DNA of 64,000 nucleotides. Origin: Manduca sexta. Taxonomy: Eukaryota; Arthropoda; Insecta; Lepidoptera; Sphingidae. The notes beneath the pieces are model-generated. The model was not told the DNA's origin. It did not search any database and was given only the letters and a program-made list of their open reading frames with translations. Where the stretch lies: NCBI RefSeq assembly GCF_014839805.1, contig NC_051128.1, forward strand, positions 12,600,466 to 12,664,465. Reading direction: 5' to 3'. Made by a program: the position numbers and the translations under genes. Below are positions 1-12,643 of this stretch, piece after piece (positions within the stretch are counted from its first letter, which is position 1; every line of letters begins with the position of its first letter).

Positions 1-1599
1 CCAACCCGCCCTACAATTTAGCAAGAATCCCATTTATACTTCCATTTGAGGAGCATCACATGCCACCGAGATTGAAGATAACGTATAAACCTACAAAATT
101 AATGACACGAATGAATTGTCATTTGTTCAAGAAGTTCCAAACGAGTCGAGAACAATCGCAAGGGAAACGGAACGATATGGACAGCTGAATGATTTTAAAT
201 GAATATGTAAATCAAGGGCGAATGCATGCACTCCGTCACTGTCGTCTAGAACAACATCAAAGGTAGGTACAATAATCGAAATATTGCATCCAAAGATGGC
301 TTTAATGTCAGCGAATGCAAATATCATGTAACGTGCCATTTAAAATTACATCAATAAGATAATTTGATTAGCTTTTAGTTACTAGAGTCATATCGGAAAT
401 CCGAAAATTATATGTTTAGAGTTTTTCTACGTTGTTAGACAGATTTTATGCCAATAAAACAATAGTAAGGGATTTGCGTGGCGTTCATAATTCTAACCAA
501 TGTAAATTGCAACTTTTTATTCCAACTAAAATAATAAAAACAAAGAAAATTAAGAATGACCTCATCTTTACTTACATATCTAAATCATTTTCAACAAAAC
601 AACTCTCAAAACATAAATTATAAAATCAAAACTTAAATCATAAAACGCAACATTTGTATATTTCAACTAATACATTTAAACATGTGACCTCAATGCAACC
701 CAAGGTTACAGCAGAGTTGTGGACAGCCACAAGCAAGTGCTGGGACGAGAGACGATCTCTGTGGTCAATGTGGAGGACACTAGACAGCAAACGCGGTTAG
801 AAGACACACGATAGGAACAATCCTACAGATTATATTACCGTATGTGCGACTCAGGCTATTTGACGCGCAACTACGTTGTATTATAGTAATGGAATTTGCA
901 CCGATGCCAGTGGAGAATGCATTTGAAAGTAAAACTAAAATCGTTACGTATTCCTTCTATTATACATGCTTAATATGCAAGAAAAATATCAGAAATAACA
1001 CTACGAATCCTCAAAAATTCAATAAATGATTTACTGTAGAAGATCGAGTAGGTAGTAAACATCGTGGTGTCAAGTCGCATCGTCTGAGATAGCTATCGCG
1101 GAAACAAAATAAACTTGAAAAATTTCAATCTTTTTATACGGCATTAGTAGGTACCAAAATAAATTGAAATATGGACTCATGAATTTAAGATTAATCGCAA
1201 GTCGACCATGATATATTTTTGTACTTGCTGATATTAAGTCGGCAGGTTATAGCAACATTGTAGCCAGGTTAAGTGGCCAGTCGCATAGAGTAAATTAAAT
1301 CAACACATTTACAGGAGCCACTAAATGAATTGGATTTGCTTTATACTCCTCACGTAGCGTCTAAGATGTTAAGTGTTTGTCGTGTCGTAAAACTAGTAAA
1401 CCTTAGTACACGTTTCTTTTATTGTCAGACTAAAAGGAACGTGCAGAATTAATTTGCTTTTACAAGCCCTGGACCACTCGCAAATAACGATTACAGAACA
1501 AAAGAACTACAGATCGAGGAATCGATAATCGATATCTCTTACACTTTTTTGCTATTTTGGTTTGACAGCTGCATAGAAACGCACAGTTCACATTCACAT

Positions 1600-1885
1600 T
1601 GAGAATGTCAAGTATCGGACGAGTTGACAGCGTGATATTGATAGGTCAGGCAAGAGATTTCTTTCATACGGGCACGTACAGGGCACGAAAAGTAATGGCG
1701 ACTCCACTGTCCCTGATGGTAAGTGAAGTGGAGTCCATGAAAAATGTTTATCCATCGCCAATCAACACAATTATGCCGACAAGCTTGAACTAAATATACA
1801 TAGGATCCCGAGACGCGATACACTTAAGTGAGCCACTACGGCAGGTTTTACACCTTGCGTGGTGGTCGATATCCGTGCTGATAAT
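1600..1885. repeat. Probable repeat fragment
   Basis: CCCTGATGGTAAGTGAAGTG GAGTCC and GAGTTGACAGCGTGATATTG; the latter recurs as GAGTTGATAGCGTGATATTA at 3419. The overlapping short frames look spurious. Confidence 0.4.
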
Positions 1886-4121
1886 AAGATATATCTTCCC
1901 ACCACTAATGTTTTTTTAAATTTTATACCATGCTTAATGCAGTATAATTAAGCACGACGTAACTAATTCACGTGGAGTTCTTGTTTGACTTTTTATTATT
2001 TAAGTACTTTTGCTTTAATCTATTCTATTTTTATTTAATGATTTTATAAACACCACTTATTAGCCATCTAACGAAAAAAAACAATAATTCAATAATATCA
2101 TCATCTATATAAGGGTTAAGTAATGAATACATTGAACAATAATTTCAAGATCTAAATATTGCTAAGCGCCTGCACCAAATATGGTGGTGAAGACCACCTG
2201 TGTACATTTACATAATAAAAGGTTTTTGCCATCAACGCTATAAAGATGCGTTTATAACAAGTAAAAATATTGGAAAACTTCAATGAAATCATACTTATAA
2301 ACGGTTGTCGATTACGCGCAATAGATGTTTTCAATTTTAATAAATACTCCATATTAGTTTGCTGTCTAGATACACCAATTTTCCCGCCTTGTGATACTAA
2401 GTTAATACGTCAAAGTGCATTGACATCGCGTTATCCATCATCTTTCAAGTACTGTTATGATATGAACTAGATCTCAAGAAAGCTTTCAAGTTAAGGACTC
2501 TGCACTTACGATAAAGTATAGCATAATCATTTACCTTGCTTAGTTAAAATAGCTAGCACATAAATATGCGCTCGTTCAAACTAACAATACAACAACCTTC
2601 ATATGACAATGTGATCACACCAAGCGCTAAGTTGGGCAGCCGTGACGCACAAACGAACAATTGTTTAGTCTAAAGTCGAGACATAATAACGATGATGAAC
2701 ACCAAGCTACACAAAAACAGAACAACTTGTGTCTGTTTAAAAAAACATTAGTATTTGGTTAAACAGTAGAGCATAATGATTTTCGATTTAAAAATATCGT
2801 GGAGTAGCAAAAAGTTTTAACTGAAGAAACCACAAGTCGTTCTATAGGCATTTAACGGCTATGTAGTATATTATGAAATAAATGTTTTCGTCAATGTTTC
2901 AGAATACTCTCATATCGATATTTCATCAGACATAATAAATTTTTATGCTAATTAAGATAGTGAACTTAAAAGTGAATAAATTATTTAAACTTAGACTTGT
3001 ATTATTTTCGTATTAAACGTAAGTCTAAGAGAGTTTGTAATAGAATTAATAAAATAAATAGTTACAAATATGAACGAGTAGTGAAGTAGTGCCTTACCAA
3101 TTACGAGTCTAATTTTTGGGATTGTTGCCAGATTTTATTTTGCGTTTTATCAAATGTAACAAACCTAAAAAAATACTAAAACAACTAAGAAGAGTTTTCA
3201 ATTGTAATAGAAAACAAAATATCTGATTGACTCAGATTTTGGCGTTCTCAGGCGGATGGTAGAGCGTGAGACATTTTTGTTTAACTATAGATTCCATCAG
3301 TGTTTCGTGTTTGGCTTAGAGAGATTTTTCCTATAAGTAATAAATATGATTTGGGGAATACATTATAACGATGTAGAGTCTATAGGTGGTAACATCAATG
3401 GCCGACCTACCCACCCTGAGTTGATAGCGTGATATTAGGTGACAACTTGTATGGTTTCCAGAATCTGATAAAGTATTACAAATAGTACCTAATTACATTA
3501 AAACTAAGATAAGCTATAGAACTGTGATGCAACTAGATTTGAAAATATGATTCGAATGGGGGGATGCCAATGCTTGAAACTTTGCATGTCATTTACAAAA
3601 CAAGACCATATTAATAAATACAAATGTACCCAAAAGGGAAGACAGAACTCCAGAAGACCCGTTCTATCATCAGATGTGATTACCCAATATAATATATTAT
3701 TCTATACGAATTGAACTTTGGATCAGACTACATGGCTTATGTTTCGCTGCTACCAAGCCATTAATACTGTTCATGAATCATCAAATACCTATTGCAATAA
3801 CCTGTAATTTGTAACTGAGAACATAAAGGGTAATTAAAGCGTGCGACTTTAGTAACAACATCATCAACTTATAAACTCGCAATTCTGCACATTTTAATTT
3901 AAATATAATTAACAAACAGAAACATCTAGACTCACTCTAACACTAGACAGATAACCGTAAGTAATGACTCGAAGATAATAAATCTATTCTATGTTAGCAA
4001 TTTGCATTACAAAAGAATGTTGTTTGTGCGGTGATAAACATGTCACATATATTTTAAAATATAACAATTTAGAAGTTAATTCTGTTATATAGTTTTTTCT
4101 TCAAACTGACTATACGTTTGT

Positions 4122-4275
4122 TGGCCTGGCAGGGCTGGCTTACACAAACACTCCGGGTGAGTGCTTCAGGCACTCGAAACCCTTACAAATTAAGTGACCA
4201 TGCTGAGGGCGACCCACTAACGGATGACGACTCGGCTTAGGGCGATCACTGGGAGAGGATGAGACATCAACGATT
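4122..4275 (+). repeat. Interspersed repeat (family shared with 23990-24155)
   Basis: Shares GGGTGAGT, the block AGGGCGACCCACTAACGG (AGGGCAACCCACTAACGG in the other copy) and AGAGGATGAGACATCAACGAT with the copy at 23990-24155, in the same orientation. Confidence 0.65.
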
Positions 4276-5760
4276 GTGGGACCGCGAGTCACGTGAAGCG
4301 ATCTACAATCTACTTATGTTATCGTCGTCGTCGCGCGGGCTGGAAATATCAGAAGGGATTTCTGGAGTATTCGGTATTTTAAAACCGCGAAAAACCCCAG
4401 GCGTTGTGGCGTTCTCATTAAAGATATACTGGGTGTACTATACTCGCTATTAGCTGTTGCTGATATGAATGAATCTCCGCATTTGAATATGTATAAGTCA
4501 TAGTAACCGCTATCAAATGGTTTGAATGTTTCGCCACAAATGAATAAAATTTTAAGTAACAATACTTCGCCGGAATGTCTATACGACCTGTCTACCGCTT
4601 TGGTCACATGAAGATGCTATCAGGCGAGCGGCAGGCTCGTCTTAACGATTGTAAAAATCGTAGAAACTAAACTCACGAAATTAACTTTTAGCAATTGACG
4701 AGGTGCAGAGTAGGTGGCACGGGTTATATTGTTTTATAAAATGACACTCTGGTTACATATAACTATCTGAAGGTTGTGCTGTAAAAGATAGCGATTGCTT
4801 TTCGACTTTACCTATCAAACCAGCAATGTACGTAATATAATGTGTGTTTTTATATTTAGTTGAAGACACAAACCTAAAGGTTTCGTGGAGGATCTTAAGT
4901 AATAACTAATGTCGGTGCATTCGTTTTATTCTGCACGCGATCACCCGTGCCTACCTCTGCTCTGTTGTCAGTAAGTTGTCATTCACCAACAATTCGACGT
5001 CATGCAACCGACAAGAGTTAAGTATGTGGTTTGAAGCTATTTGTTAAGTATACATGAAGGGAAAATAAATTACTTTGCTAGATTTTGGACGCAGCTCTAT
5101 CCGTGTTAGTCTCTTTACTTAAACCGAGATCTACAGTATACATTTGGGATGAAGCTCTATGTTACTCTCCGACCTAAAGATTATCCATAAGTTTGAAATG
5201 ATATTGGATCAAACATGAACGACAAACAACACTCTTCTATTTTAATTAGTATTGCCAACATTTTTTTGCTGAACCCGCAATTAATGGCGCGCAATAATAA
5301 AAATCACTAAAAGTCTGATTTTCCATCAAAATCGTCATGTTCATAGTGATTGAAAAATACAAAGTTGGAAAGTGTTAGCTGCGCGTTTCATACGTGATTA
5401 TTATCAATGAACACAATGAGGATACTGCTGTACCAGGGATGACTCGCTCCAACGCGTTCTAAATTACTAAAGTCACCGCGCCGAGCCAATGAACGTTACA
5501 ACAGCATCATCAGATAAATGATGTATTAACTAGAAAATACATCGTTTTTGGTAAACATGAAAATTTTTCCACTGGCGTAATTCTTTTGTTGCAATCAACA
5601 AATAAACGTTTTGTTTGCGCTCTCCTTGGTCTCTTTCACTCATATTTTCATGAATGTTAAATTAATAAAAAAATATGCGAATAATAAAGAGCTGATACGA
5701 GGAAAATCACAAGATATTGTCTCGTCAGTTAACTATGTTGTATGAATGATTAGTACTCAC

Positions 5761-5792
5761 ACATCCGAGGTGGAATATCTTCCTCGCACCAT
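5761..5792 (-). CDS. Candidate alternative first coding exon (MVRGRYSTSDV)
   Basis: On the minus strand ATG (5790-5792) in excellent context (AACATGG) is followed by ten codons plus two bases, then donor GTGAGTACT. A CpG-rich promoter-like region lies directly upstream. The outgoing phase 2 equals that of the PAM2 exon, so it could supply a PAM2-less start to the same gene. No downstream exon was found in 1-5700. Confidence 0.4.
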
Positions 5793-6039
5793 GTTCGCGG
5801 CTCTAGCTCGTACCGCACAGACCACAGCACACAGATCACGGTACACACAATTCAGCACCACTATATCGCACTTGTCATCTCACTGTATAAATAAATTCTT
5901 GTTTACGCGAGCTACAATATTTATCACTACTATCTTTAAAGCTCCTCGCAAATCTCAGTGCAAACTTGGCAATGCCGTCGACAAATTACGTTTCATTTCC
6001 CTCGCATCCCAAATGTATTAATAGCGTTCAGTGTCCGCC

Positions 6040-6660
6040 AAGCATTCTATCTTAGCGCCGGATTTCCAGAAACCGATGCATAAGTTCGCAGAGATGGACG
6101 TCGCGACCCCGGGCGGTGTGACACTTGCGTAGGGTCGGCGTAGGGTTGAGTTTCGTTCGTGAGCGTTCGTGTGATAATTTCGATGATTGTGAGTTTGCGG
6201 CGTGCGCGCCGGTCGGGAACTCCGCGCGGTTCCCGGCGCGTTGGCGGAGTGCGACGCGGCCGCGCGACGTTGGCTCGGCGTCGGGCTCGTTTCGGAGTGC
6301 GCGCGGGCGTACACGCGTCACAGTCGCGCCGCGCTCGACAACAAAGTGATAACAAAAACTCCACAATTGATAGTACGTGTACCAGCGCGCCGCGCCGACG
6401 CACGCCGCGGCCGCATCATAGTTTCGCGCGTCGTCCGCGCGGCGCGGCTTGCGATTTTTGTTATGGCTCGGTTGGCGATGCGCCAACGGCCACCATGGCG
6501 GACGATTACATTACTACCGTTGATGAGAAACAAACTAGCGGCGCAAGGTCAAAAGCAGCCAGGACGGAAGAGCGGCCAGCGTTTTAGTCATTCATTCAGA
6601 CTCATTTGAGGCTGATTCAGGCGGTTGGCGGCACACGAGTAAACAACGTCGGCTAAACGT
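6040..6660. promoter_or_regulatory. CpG-rich island, likely bidirectional promoter / 5' UTR
   Basis: A sharp rise in GC and CpG density against AT-rich flanks, with many CGCG and GCGC runs and long spurious open frames on both strands. It lies upstream of the minus-strand exon at 5761-5792 and contains a plus-strand ATG in strong context at 6495. The long overlapping ORFs here are composition artefacts. Confidence 0.6.
6495..6587 (+). CDS. Small ORF or 5' exon in the CpG island (MADDYITTVD...)
   Basis: GCCACCATGG start context. Thirty acidic-to-basic codons end at TAG 6585-6587. It could be a small protein, a uORF in a plus-strand leader exon (a donor-like GTAAAC follows at 6640), or chance. 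No homology recognised. Confidence 0.25.
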   Translation: MADDYITTVDEKQTSGARSKAARTEERPAF

Positions 6661-7095
6661 TTAGCGCGTGCTATGGAAAAGTTCATCGTTCAAGCCGGGG
6701 CCGGCGCGGAATCATGGTATCGGCAGTGCGGCATCAGTCATCACCTCACTAGTCGGCCGGTCGACCGCCAATTACGTCACATCGCAAGTGGGTGCCAAAG
6801 TTGCGCACACGCCGATCATGTCCTAGGACCTTGTTTCGACATCACATTAATGCGAACACTTAAGGAAACTTGCAAACACCTTACACTTTACTCATTCAAC
6901 GGCATTTCCATCGGGCTTATTTGAATAAAAAAAATTATTAGCTACGCAATACATTTTACAATTTTCAGATATAAGGTCATTTCTATATTTAGGAAGACAT
7001 GAATCACACTCATAGTGTACAATGACAAATAACGATTAGTAGATCGAAGCCGATTTTGGCAGCGTTACACTTCAACTAGGAAACATAAAGCTTAC

Positions 7096-7246
7096 CTATT
7101 ATGAAGGTCCAGCGGCTTGGCCATGGTGAACTCCTTGGCGTGCACGTTCAGCTTGTTAGTGGAAGTGGACGAGGCGCCGGCGGTAGTGGCGGTGGCCGTC
7201 GCTCCCGCGGCCGCACCCGTTGTCGCCACGGCGTCTGTGCGTACAC
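7096..7246 (-). CDS. Exon carrying a PAM2-like motif
   Basis: The acceptor is ACCACCAG after a CT-rich tract; the donor is GTAAGC. Forty-nine whole codons with split codons on both sides. The first half is an Ala/Thr-rich low-complexity run (residues about 4-25). It is followed by TSTNKLNVHAKEFTMAKP, which matches the PAM2 consensus (LNxxAxEF) that binds the MLLE domain of cytoplasmic poly(A)-binding protein. PAM2 proteins include PAIP1/2, ataxin-2, eRF3, Tob and PAN3. None is clearly matched, though PAIP1- or ataxin-2-like translation factors are possible. It leaves in phase 2. Confidence 0.7.
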
Positions 7247-8279
7247 CTGGTGGTCAACGCCACTCGTCAAGAGAAGAGGGTGATAGGACAGGTGAACAGA
7301 CAGTTAAATAAATTATGTATCATGAAAATTAATCATCATTCAAGATCAGATGTGCGAGCGATTCTTTGTGCTTAGCGGAAGGGGAGCAGGGAAATATGTA
7401 TGAATGAATGTCGGTGGAAGTTTGCCAAATGGACTGGTAACCGAGTCTCAAAATACGTTCTTTCCCTTTCAAATGGAGCAAATTGCCCTGTAATTGTGTC
7501 TTTGTTGGTTGCATTTTTTTTAATATTTTTTAACAACAAGTTTAACTAAAATCTGCTTCGTCTGTAAAGTTTGTTTGTATTCCGGGAGTTAATTTAATTT
7601 GCGGCGGTTATTTAATTTTCGTCCCTCACGTAGAATTGATGCTTCTCTCGAGTGTAAAATCTTATTAGTCATAGCACGACAAAATCCTATTACTGGAAAA
7701 TTGAATAATGCTGTATTTAGATAACTATGGGTATAATAACTAAATTGGAATTGTTGGTTTTTCTTTTTTTGTACTATAGCTGGATGGCGTTATTAACATG
7801 CAATTCTTCAAGATAGTTTGTTTTAGATCCAGAAACGTCTAAACGTTAGGAGTAAGAGACAGATTCTGCTACGGTGTTAAAAATACATTGGAGGATCCAT
7901 ACTCCTTAGAAATGACGTAACAAAACTTATAAGTCGTGAATGCGAAGTGTGTGTAAATTATGTGAACAATGTTTCGACCGTACAGCAGAAATGGACAAGC
8001 TCAATGTAACTCGTATGATTGTCCCAAGGAAATTAGTCTGAGTAACAATTTTGCTATTGCAGTCCTTATTCCTATATGGTAATGAAATACAATCACAACT
8101 CCAGTCAATGTTCTATTATAAAAAAAGTCTAAATTCGAATAATCTAGAAATGAATACACAAATCAATTAAGTATATAGCCAAATCAAAGTTGCAGAATTT
8201 GCTGTATGTACCAACAAGCATCATCAACTAAATGACGAATCCTATACGAACCCGAAAAATTCCTTTTCTAATCAACTGT

Positions 8280-9140
8280 AACGTTCCAACTGGCACAAGG
8301 ACACTTGTCAGCTCGTCTTATAAAAGTGGACTAAATTTAGAACTCTGTGCAGGACATCAGACGTCTGAGCGAAAACATTCAAATAAAATGCTAAAAGAAA
8401 CTAATGGAGTGAACAAAAAAGTCAATAGAAACTATTGGAGTGATTTTATCGCACTTGCATTTCCTACAAAATGAAAAGAGGCATAATATGTGCATATACC
8501 ATAGTTTGTAGAGTTTATTTTATAATGTGATATGGAGCGAATCTATTGCCATACCTGGTATTAATTTTCAATCCATGGAAATCAAGCTATTTTTCATATC
8601 TCACACAATTTTTAGTTGGCTGATCTGAAACTGACTCTCGCTAGCAACTGGACACAGGTCTGCCCGAAGATTATCAAATCCATCTATTGGAAACAACCTG
8701 TATCCAGCGTTTTATTGCGCCTTTTATCAGGTCGCTTGTGGACGTCCAATGCTCCACTTTCCATTCTAAAACCTCGAAATTTCCTATATTCTATTTAGTG
8801 TCTCTACTATCTTGTGCCCATTTCCCTACCCTTTGCATCGTGATAAGACACTGCATTTGTGGAGAATGTATACAGTTTCTGTTAACTGACAAGAGATGGC
8901 GCTATATCTATTCCACATAAATCGCTTTTAATAAAAACTGATAAGAAATGGGTAAAAAGCAACCATTGGGGATCCTACCTAGACCAGTAAAGACTGCTTA
9001 CCAAGTTTTCTACTTCAATCCATCGAGACGCAAATTCCTTATCCAATCAAACGGAGCGCCCAAACTGGCCCAAGGACGAGACGGCTTGCGTGTTTATAAA
9101 ACTGAACTAATTTTAGTGAAGTCCACGCAGACATGACCTG
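8280..9140 (+). repeat. Duplicated segment pair
   Basis: GTTCCAACTGGCACAAGGAC A and the following 60 bp near 8284-8360 are similar to CGCCCAAACTGGCCCAAGGAC and following near 9057-9135. I cannot assign the family; the short open frames between them look non-coding. Confidence 0.4.
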
Positions 9141-9269
9141 TGAACGCTGTACATCAAACCGATGTACGAATTATTATGGGGCTCGTAAAAATTGTTTTAT
9201 GTGTACAGTATTTATTTCGTACCTTACAGGCCGGCAAAGCATTTAATATTTTTCTAGTATTATGGATGT

Positions 9270-9345
9270 AAAATTTAAATGCACGTTACCCTATACCATC
9301 ATGTTGGCCGTCAGCTCGTCTGCCTTCGAGGCAATAAAAGGGATA
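9270..9345 (+). repeat. Repeat fragment
   Basis: ACCATCATGTTGGCCGTCAG CTCGTCTGCCTTCGAGGCAA is a common lepidopteran repeat tail; a weaker relative lies at 32555-32610. Confidence 0.45.
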
Positions 9346-10380
9346 CCAGTTGCTACTAGCCCCTTCTCCTATACAATTAACCTACTAAGGTGCTCCTTTC
9401 CTTCGTTAGGAGTAGCGTTAAACTGCGAACTTTTTTGTGACGAAGTTAGGCCCCAGGATGCGACAGTTTAATTTAGACATGGAGTTGTATTATGATCTTT
9501 ACCATCGATTCGCAATTCTGTTTGCAACCGATAAATAACATGATTGTCGGAAATATTAAATTCCTCGATGATGTGAGAATGCATACATAATGAGACCAAA
9601 ACGTACAAAAAACAAACAGAACAATGTAGCGAAACGCATGACTCATTACTGTCGTAAATCTTATTTCACAACATTTAAACAAATTATGATATTTAATTTT
9701 ATTTCTCTAAGTTGGAAATAAATCTTTCGAATAAAAACAGAGTTATCGTAAAAACCTCACCACTAGAATTTAAAAAATGTGACATTGATCTCATATTAAT
9801 AAATATTGAATTTTATAGTGTTTAAAAAATTGTCTACACTCTACAATAAAAAAGAATTGTAAGCAAGAGGTCCAATCAAGATCTTTCACATCCCGAGACA
9901 CTTCCAAGGCCAGAGTGATATCCTGCGGGTCCATAGACGGAGCGATACATATAGGACCACCTTGTCGATATTATGTTTTATGCCTTTATTGACAAGAAAA
10001 AAGCTTTATCCGATACTGGACTAGCATGACTAATCGATTATATTACATTTAAATATCTCCGTGACCTTAGGCAATGCACAAACTTGTCCACTAATGTACA
10101 GTTTGTTTAATAAAGATTCAATCAAAACTCTTCGCTTGGCAAATACGAATGATAATAATTTTGTCTTATAATTATAACATTATATTATAAAATTTACATT
10201 CAAAATGATATAGAGTATTGACACATTTTTTTTTTAAGGAATTTAATTTTAAATAATTCCTAGATGTACTTGAGGTCCTTGGGCCAATTTAGCTAGGTTT
10301 AAACTTATAATATTGTTAAACAAGATTACTCTACTAACTTATTGACCAGACCACCTCCTTGCTACCCCTTATGACATGTT

Positions 10381-10646
10381 CATACATACATACATAACAT
10401 CACGCATTTATCCCCGCAGGGGTATGCAGAGGTGCAACTAGGGCACCCACTTTTCGCCAAGTATGTTCCGTCCCATGATGTGATAGGGGGCGAACCTGTC
10501 GCCATATCGGGCACAAATTCCAGACTCCGGGCTGATACTGAGCAGAAAAACCCAAATAATATCACTTTGCCCAACCCGGGATTCGAACCCAGGACCTCAG
10601 AGCGCTATTGTACCGGTCATACAATACAACTACGCCACCGAGGCAG
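10381..10646 (-). mobile_element. tRNA-derived SINE (family 1), full length
   Basis: On the minus strand the head reads TGCCTCGGTGGCGTAGTTG (box A) with box B GGGTTCGAATCC at 10579-10590. The body has TTCTGCTCAGTATCAGCC and TGGAATTTGTGCCCGATATG, and the tail is repeated TATG. Another copy at 28447-28705 is highly similar. It resembles the HaSE-type SINEs known from noctuid moths. Confidence 0.9.
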
Positions 10647-11020
10647 TCCTCATGACTTCACTCCTATCTTCATTATTCATCTCTATCATCAAAGAACCAA
10701 AACAATCCATACAGCAGTAACGAATACAAGCCTCTACTTACATTATAACATGGTAATTGAATATGAAACCCGCTCATTACTTACATAATGAAACTGAATC
10801 CCGTGCAGTTACCGCTGCATTGTCGCGGTCCGCGCAGTTTAGATGCTAGATTTCTAGATCACCTATATTGTGTCCTAACACACGTGCGCGGTGTCCCGCA
10901 CCGATGGGCAAATGGGAAATCATGCGTTACCATATAACATCTACAATTGTAATGAATATGGTCTTCAACTACATGTAATGGTAGATAGGTAGTTTCAATA
11001 TAAGTTTTGTAGCGATTGTG

Positions 11021-11265
11021 TGACCGCTTCGATGGCGTAGTTGTATTGCTTGTGCGCTACGACTGTCGCTCTAAAGTCTCGGGTTCAGATCCCAGGTCGT
11101 ATAGAAATATTAGTTTCTGCTCAGTATCAGCCTGGGGTCTGGAATTTGTACTCAATATGGCAATAGGCTCACTCCGTACTATGTGGCATGGAAAAAAACA
11201 CGCTAGTTGTGCCTCTATATACCTCTTAAGGGATAAAATGCGTAAGTATATGTATGTGTATGTAA
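11021..11265 (+). mobile_element. tRNA-derived SINE (family 1), diverged copy
   Basis: Same order as the other copies: GATGGCGTAGTTGTATTG box A, GGGTTCAGATCCC box B, TCTGCTCAGTATCAGCCTGG and TGGAATTTGTAC, TATG-like tail. Clearly older than the copies at 10381 and 28447. Confidence 0.85.
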
Positions 11266-12207
11266 GTTTTGTAGTATTTGGCCAATGAGTAGTATTTAGC
11301 AAATGAGTGACCCTATGTTTAGATGACATCGACATCCGTGAATACCTAAAGTATGACGGAATCAATGCGTTGCCGACCTTTGAGAAGAGGACAAGGAAGG
11401 ATAGTGACGATGGTCAGGTGGTAACACTAAGCGCACTGAAAGTAACAGTGCAATTTCATATTACTACTTTAACCCATTTGCTATAAGATGATGTGACCAA
11501 GTCGGATCATTGCTTCTACAGACAAATCTTAATATAGAGTCGCTCTACCACTCAATGCTAACAGAATATTAAGCATTTTCAGAGGTCATAATTCCCAAAG
11601 ACCGCATCCTTCTCCTAGTGTTCTACAACTTCCACTAAACATGAATGATGTTGGTATGCTGATATATACAGAGAATACTATCATCAATATTAGCTATATC
11701 CACTATTGATAACACCTAATTGAAATGCTGTCGGTAACGTTTCACGAGGATCACTCAATAAAATAAACCATTTTCGATGTATCAATATGTTTTCTTTCTA
11801 AAATCACACCAGATGTGAAAAGCTAGACTTCGCAATTTATATACCTATGAAATGCTATTTCACACATCATCCAAGATAAACAAAACTATTAACCTAACCT
11901 ACTAGAATTATTTTAGCATATTTTTTCTACACACAATAAACGTATACATCAGATATTGAGAACTTTTACATAAAAGTAATTATGTTCGTTGAAATCGGAA
12001 AAATATTGAATTTTGTCCGCACAGCCAACCATCGTCAAAACAAATATTTTAATATTTTTTTTAATTTACCACGAAGCTGCTATGTAAAACCTCCTTTCAA
12101 ACGCAACAAAACTACAAATTGTTTCACGACGCGATCTCTATTCCATAGCCACGAAACTTCACAAATCCAACGTCACCGCTGACAAATCAACCAAAATAAC
12201 CACAATA

Positions 12208-12212
12208 AACGT
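12208..12212. repeat. Target-site duplication AACGT (left)
   Basis: AACGT directly abuts the left LTR and matches 16917-16921. Confidence 0.92.
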
Positions 12213-12411
12213 TGTTAATAAAACCACTATGACGGATCACTGTTATTTAATTTGATATCTTAAACATAAACTTAAAGAACTACATTATTGTGGCTGCTCG
12301 CCGGCAGCCCGTGACAGGAAGAAGGAAGTGGAGGCGTGTTGCCACAAAAACAAATTAAATTACATATTAACAAATGTTACCCTAAACAAATATAAATGTA
12401 CCCATTCAACA
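12213..12411 (-). repeat. 3' LTR of the copia element
   Basis: A 199-bp direct repeat of 16718-16916. The transcript should end here, but no AATAAA is certain. Confidence 0.95.
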
Positions 12412-12420
12412 TGCCTCCTT
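12412..12420 (-). other. Polypurine tract
   Basis: AAGGAGGCA in element orientation immediately precedes the 3' LTR; it has one pyrimidine. Confidence 0.65.
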
Positions 12421-12643
12421 ACATTTATATTTTTACCTAAATCATATCATACACTACTCATATCAAGTATTTTAAATTAAAACAATAGCTCTATAAACAT
12501 TACCTTCAGTATAACATATTAATTGTAACTTATTATTTTTTATTTTATTTTTTTAAGTTTATATTACAATTATCATCTTTTAATTAAACAATTTAAACCA
12601 ATGTTTATCTCAACATAATATCCATCTGAAAGATAAATTACTT

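Larger units (their letters stand above)
1..5700. other. AT-rich non-coding region
   Basis: Apart from the repeats at 1600-1885 and 4122-4275 I find no exon with paired splice sites or codon bias on either strand. It is probably an intron of the PAM2 gene if that gene continues left. Confidence 0.5.
7320..12207. other. Intronic or intergenic region with SINEs
   Basis: Holds the SINEs at 10381 and 11021 and small repeats; otherwise AT-rich with no coding signal. It lies between PAM2-gene exons 7096-7246 and 17873-17954, so it is likely intronic. Confidence 0.5.

Noticed and set aside
5746..6021. Plus-strand ORF starting MISTHTSEVEYLPRTMFAAL
   Set aside because: It is opposite the minus-strand exon candidate, shows no codon bias and is mostly AT-rich; the presequence-like look (basic, Ser/Thr-rich) is weak.
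6047..6609. Five long overlapping ORFs on both strands (up to 144 aa)
   Set aside because: They coincide with the CpG island, where stop codons are rare. The translations are Arg/Ala low complexity, with no splice support.
10579..10646. Possible tRNA gene
   Set aside because: Box A and box B are present, but the sequence continues into a SINE body and the same unit recurs elsewhere; it does not fold as a complete tRNA.
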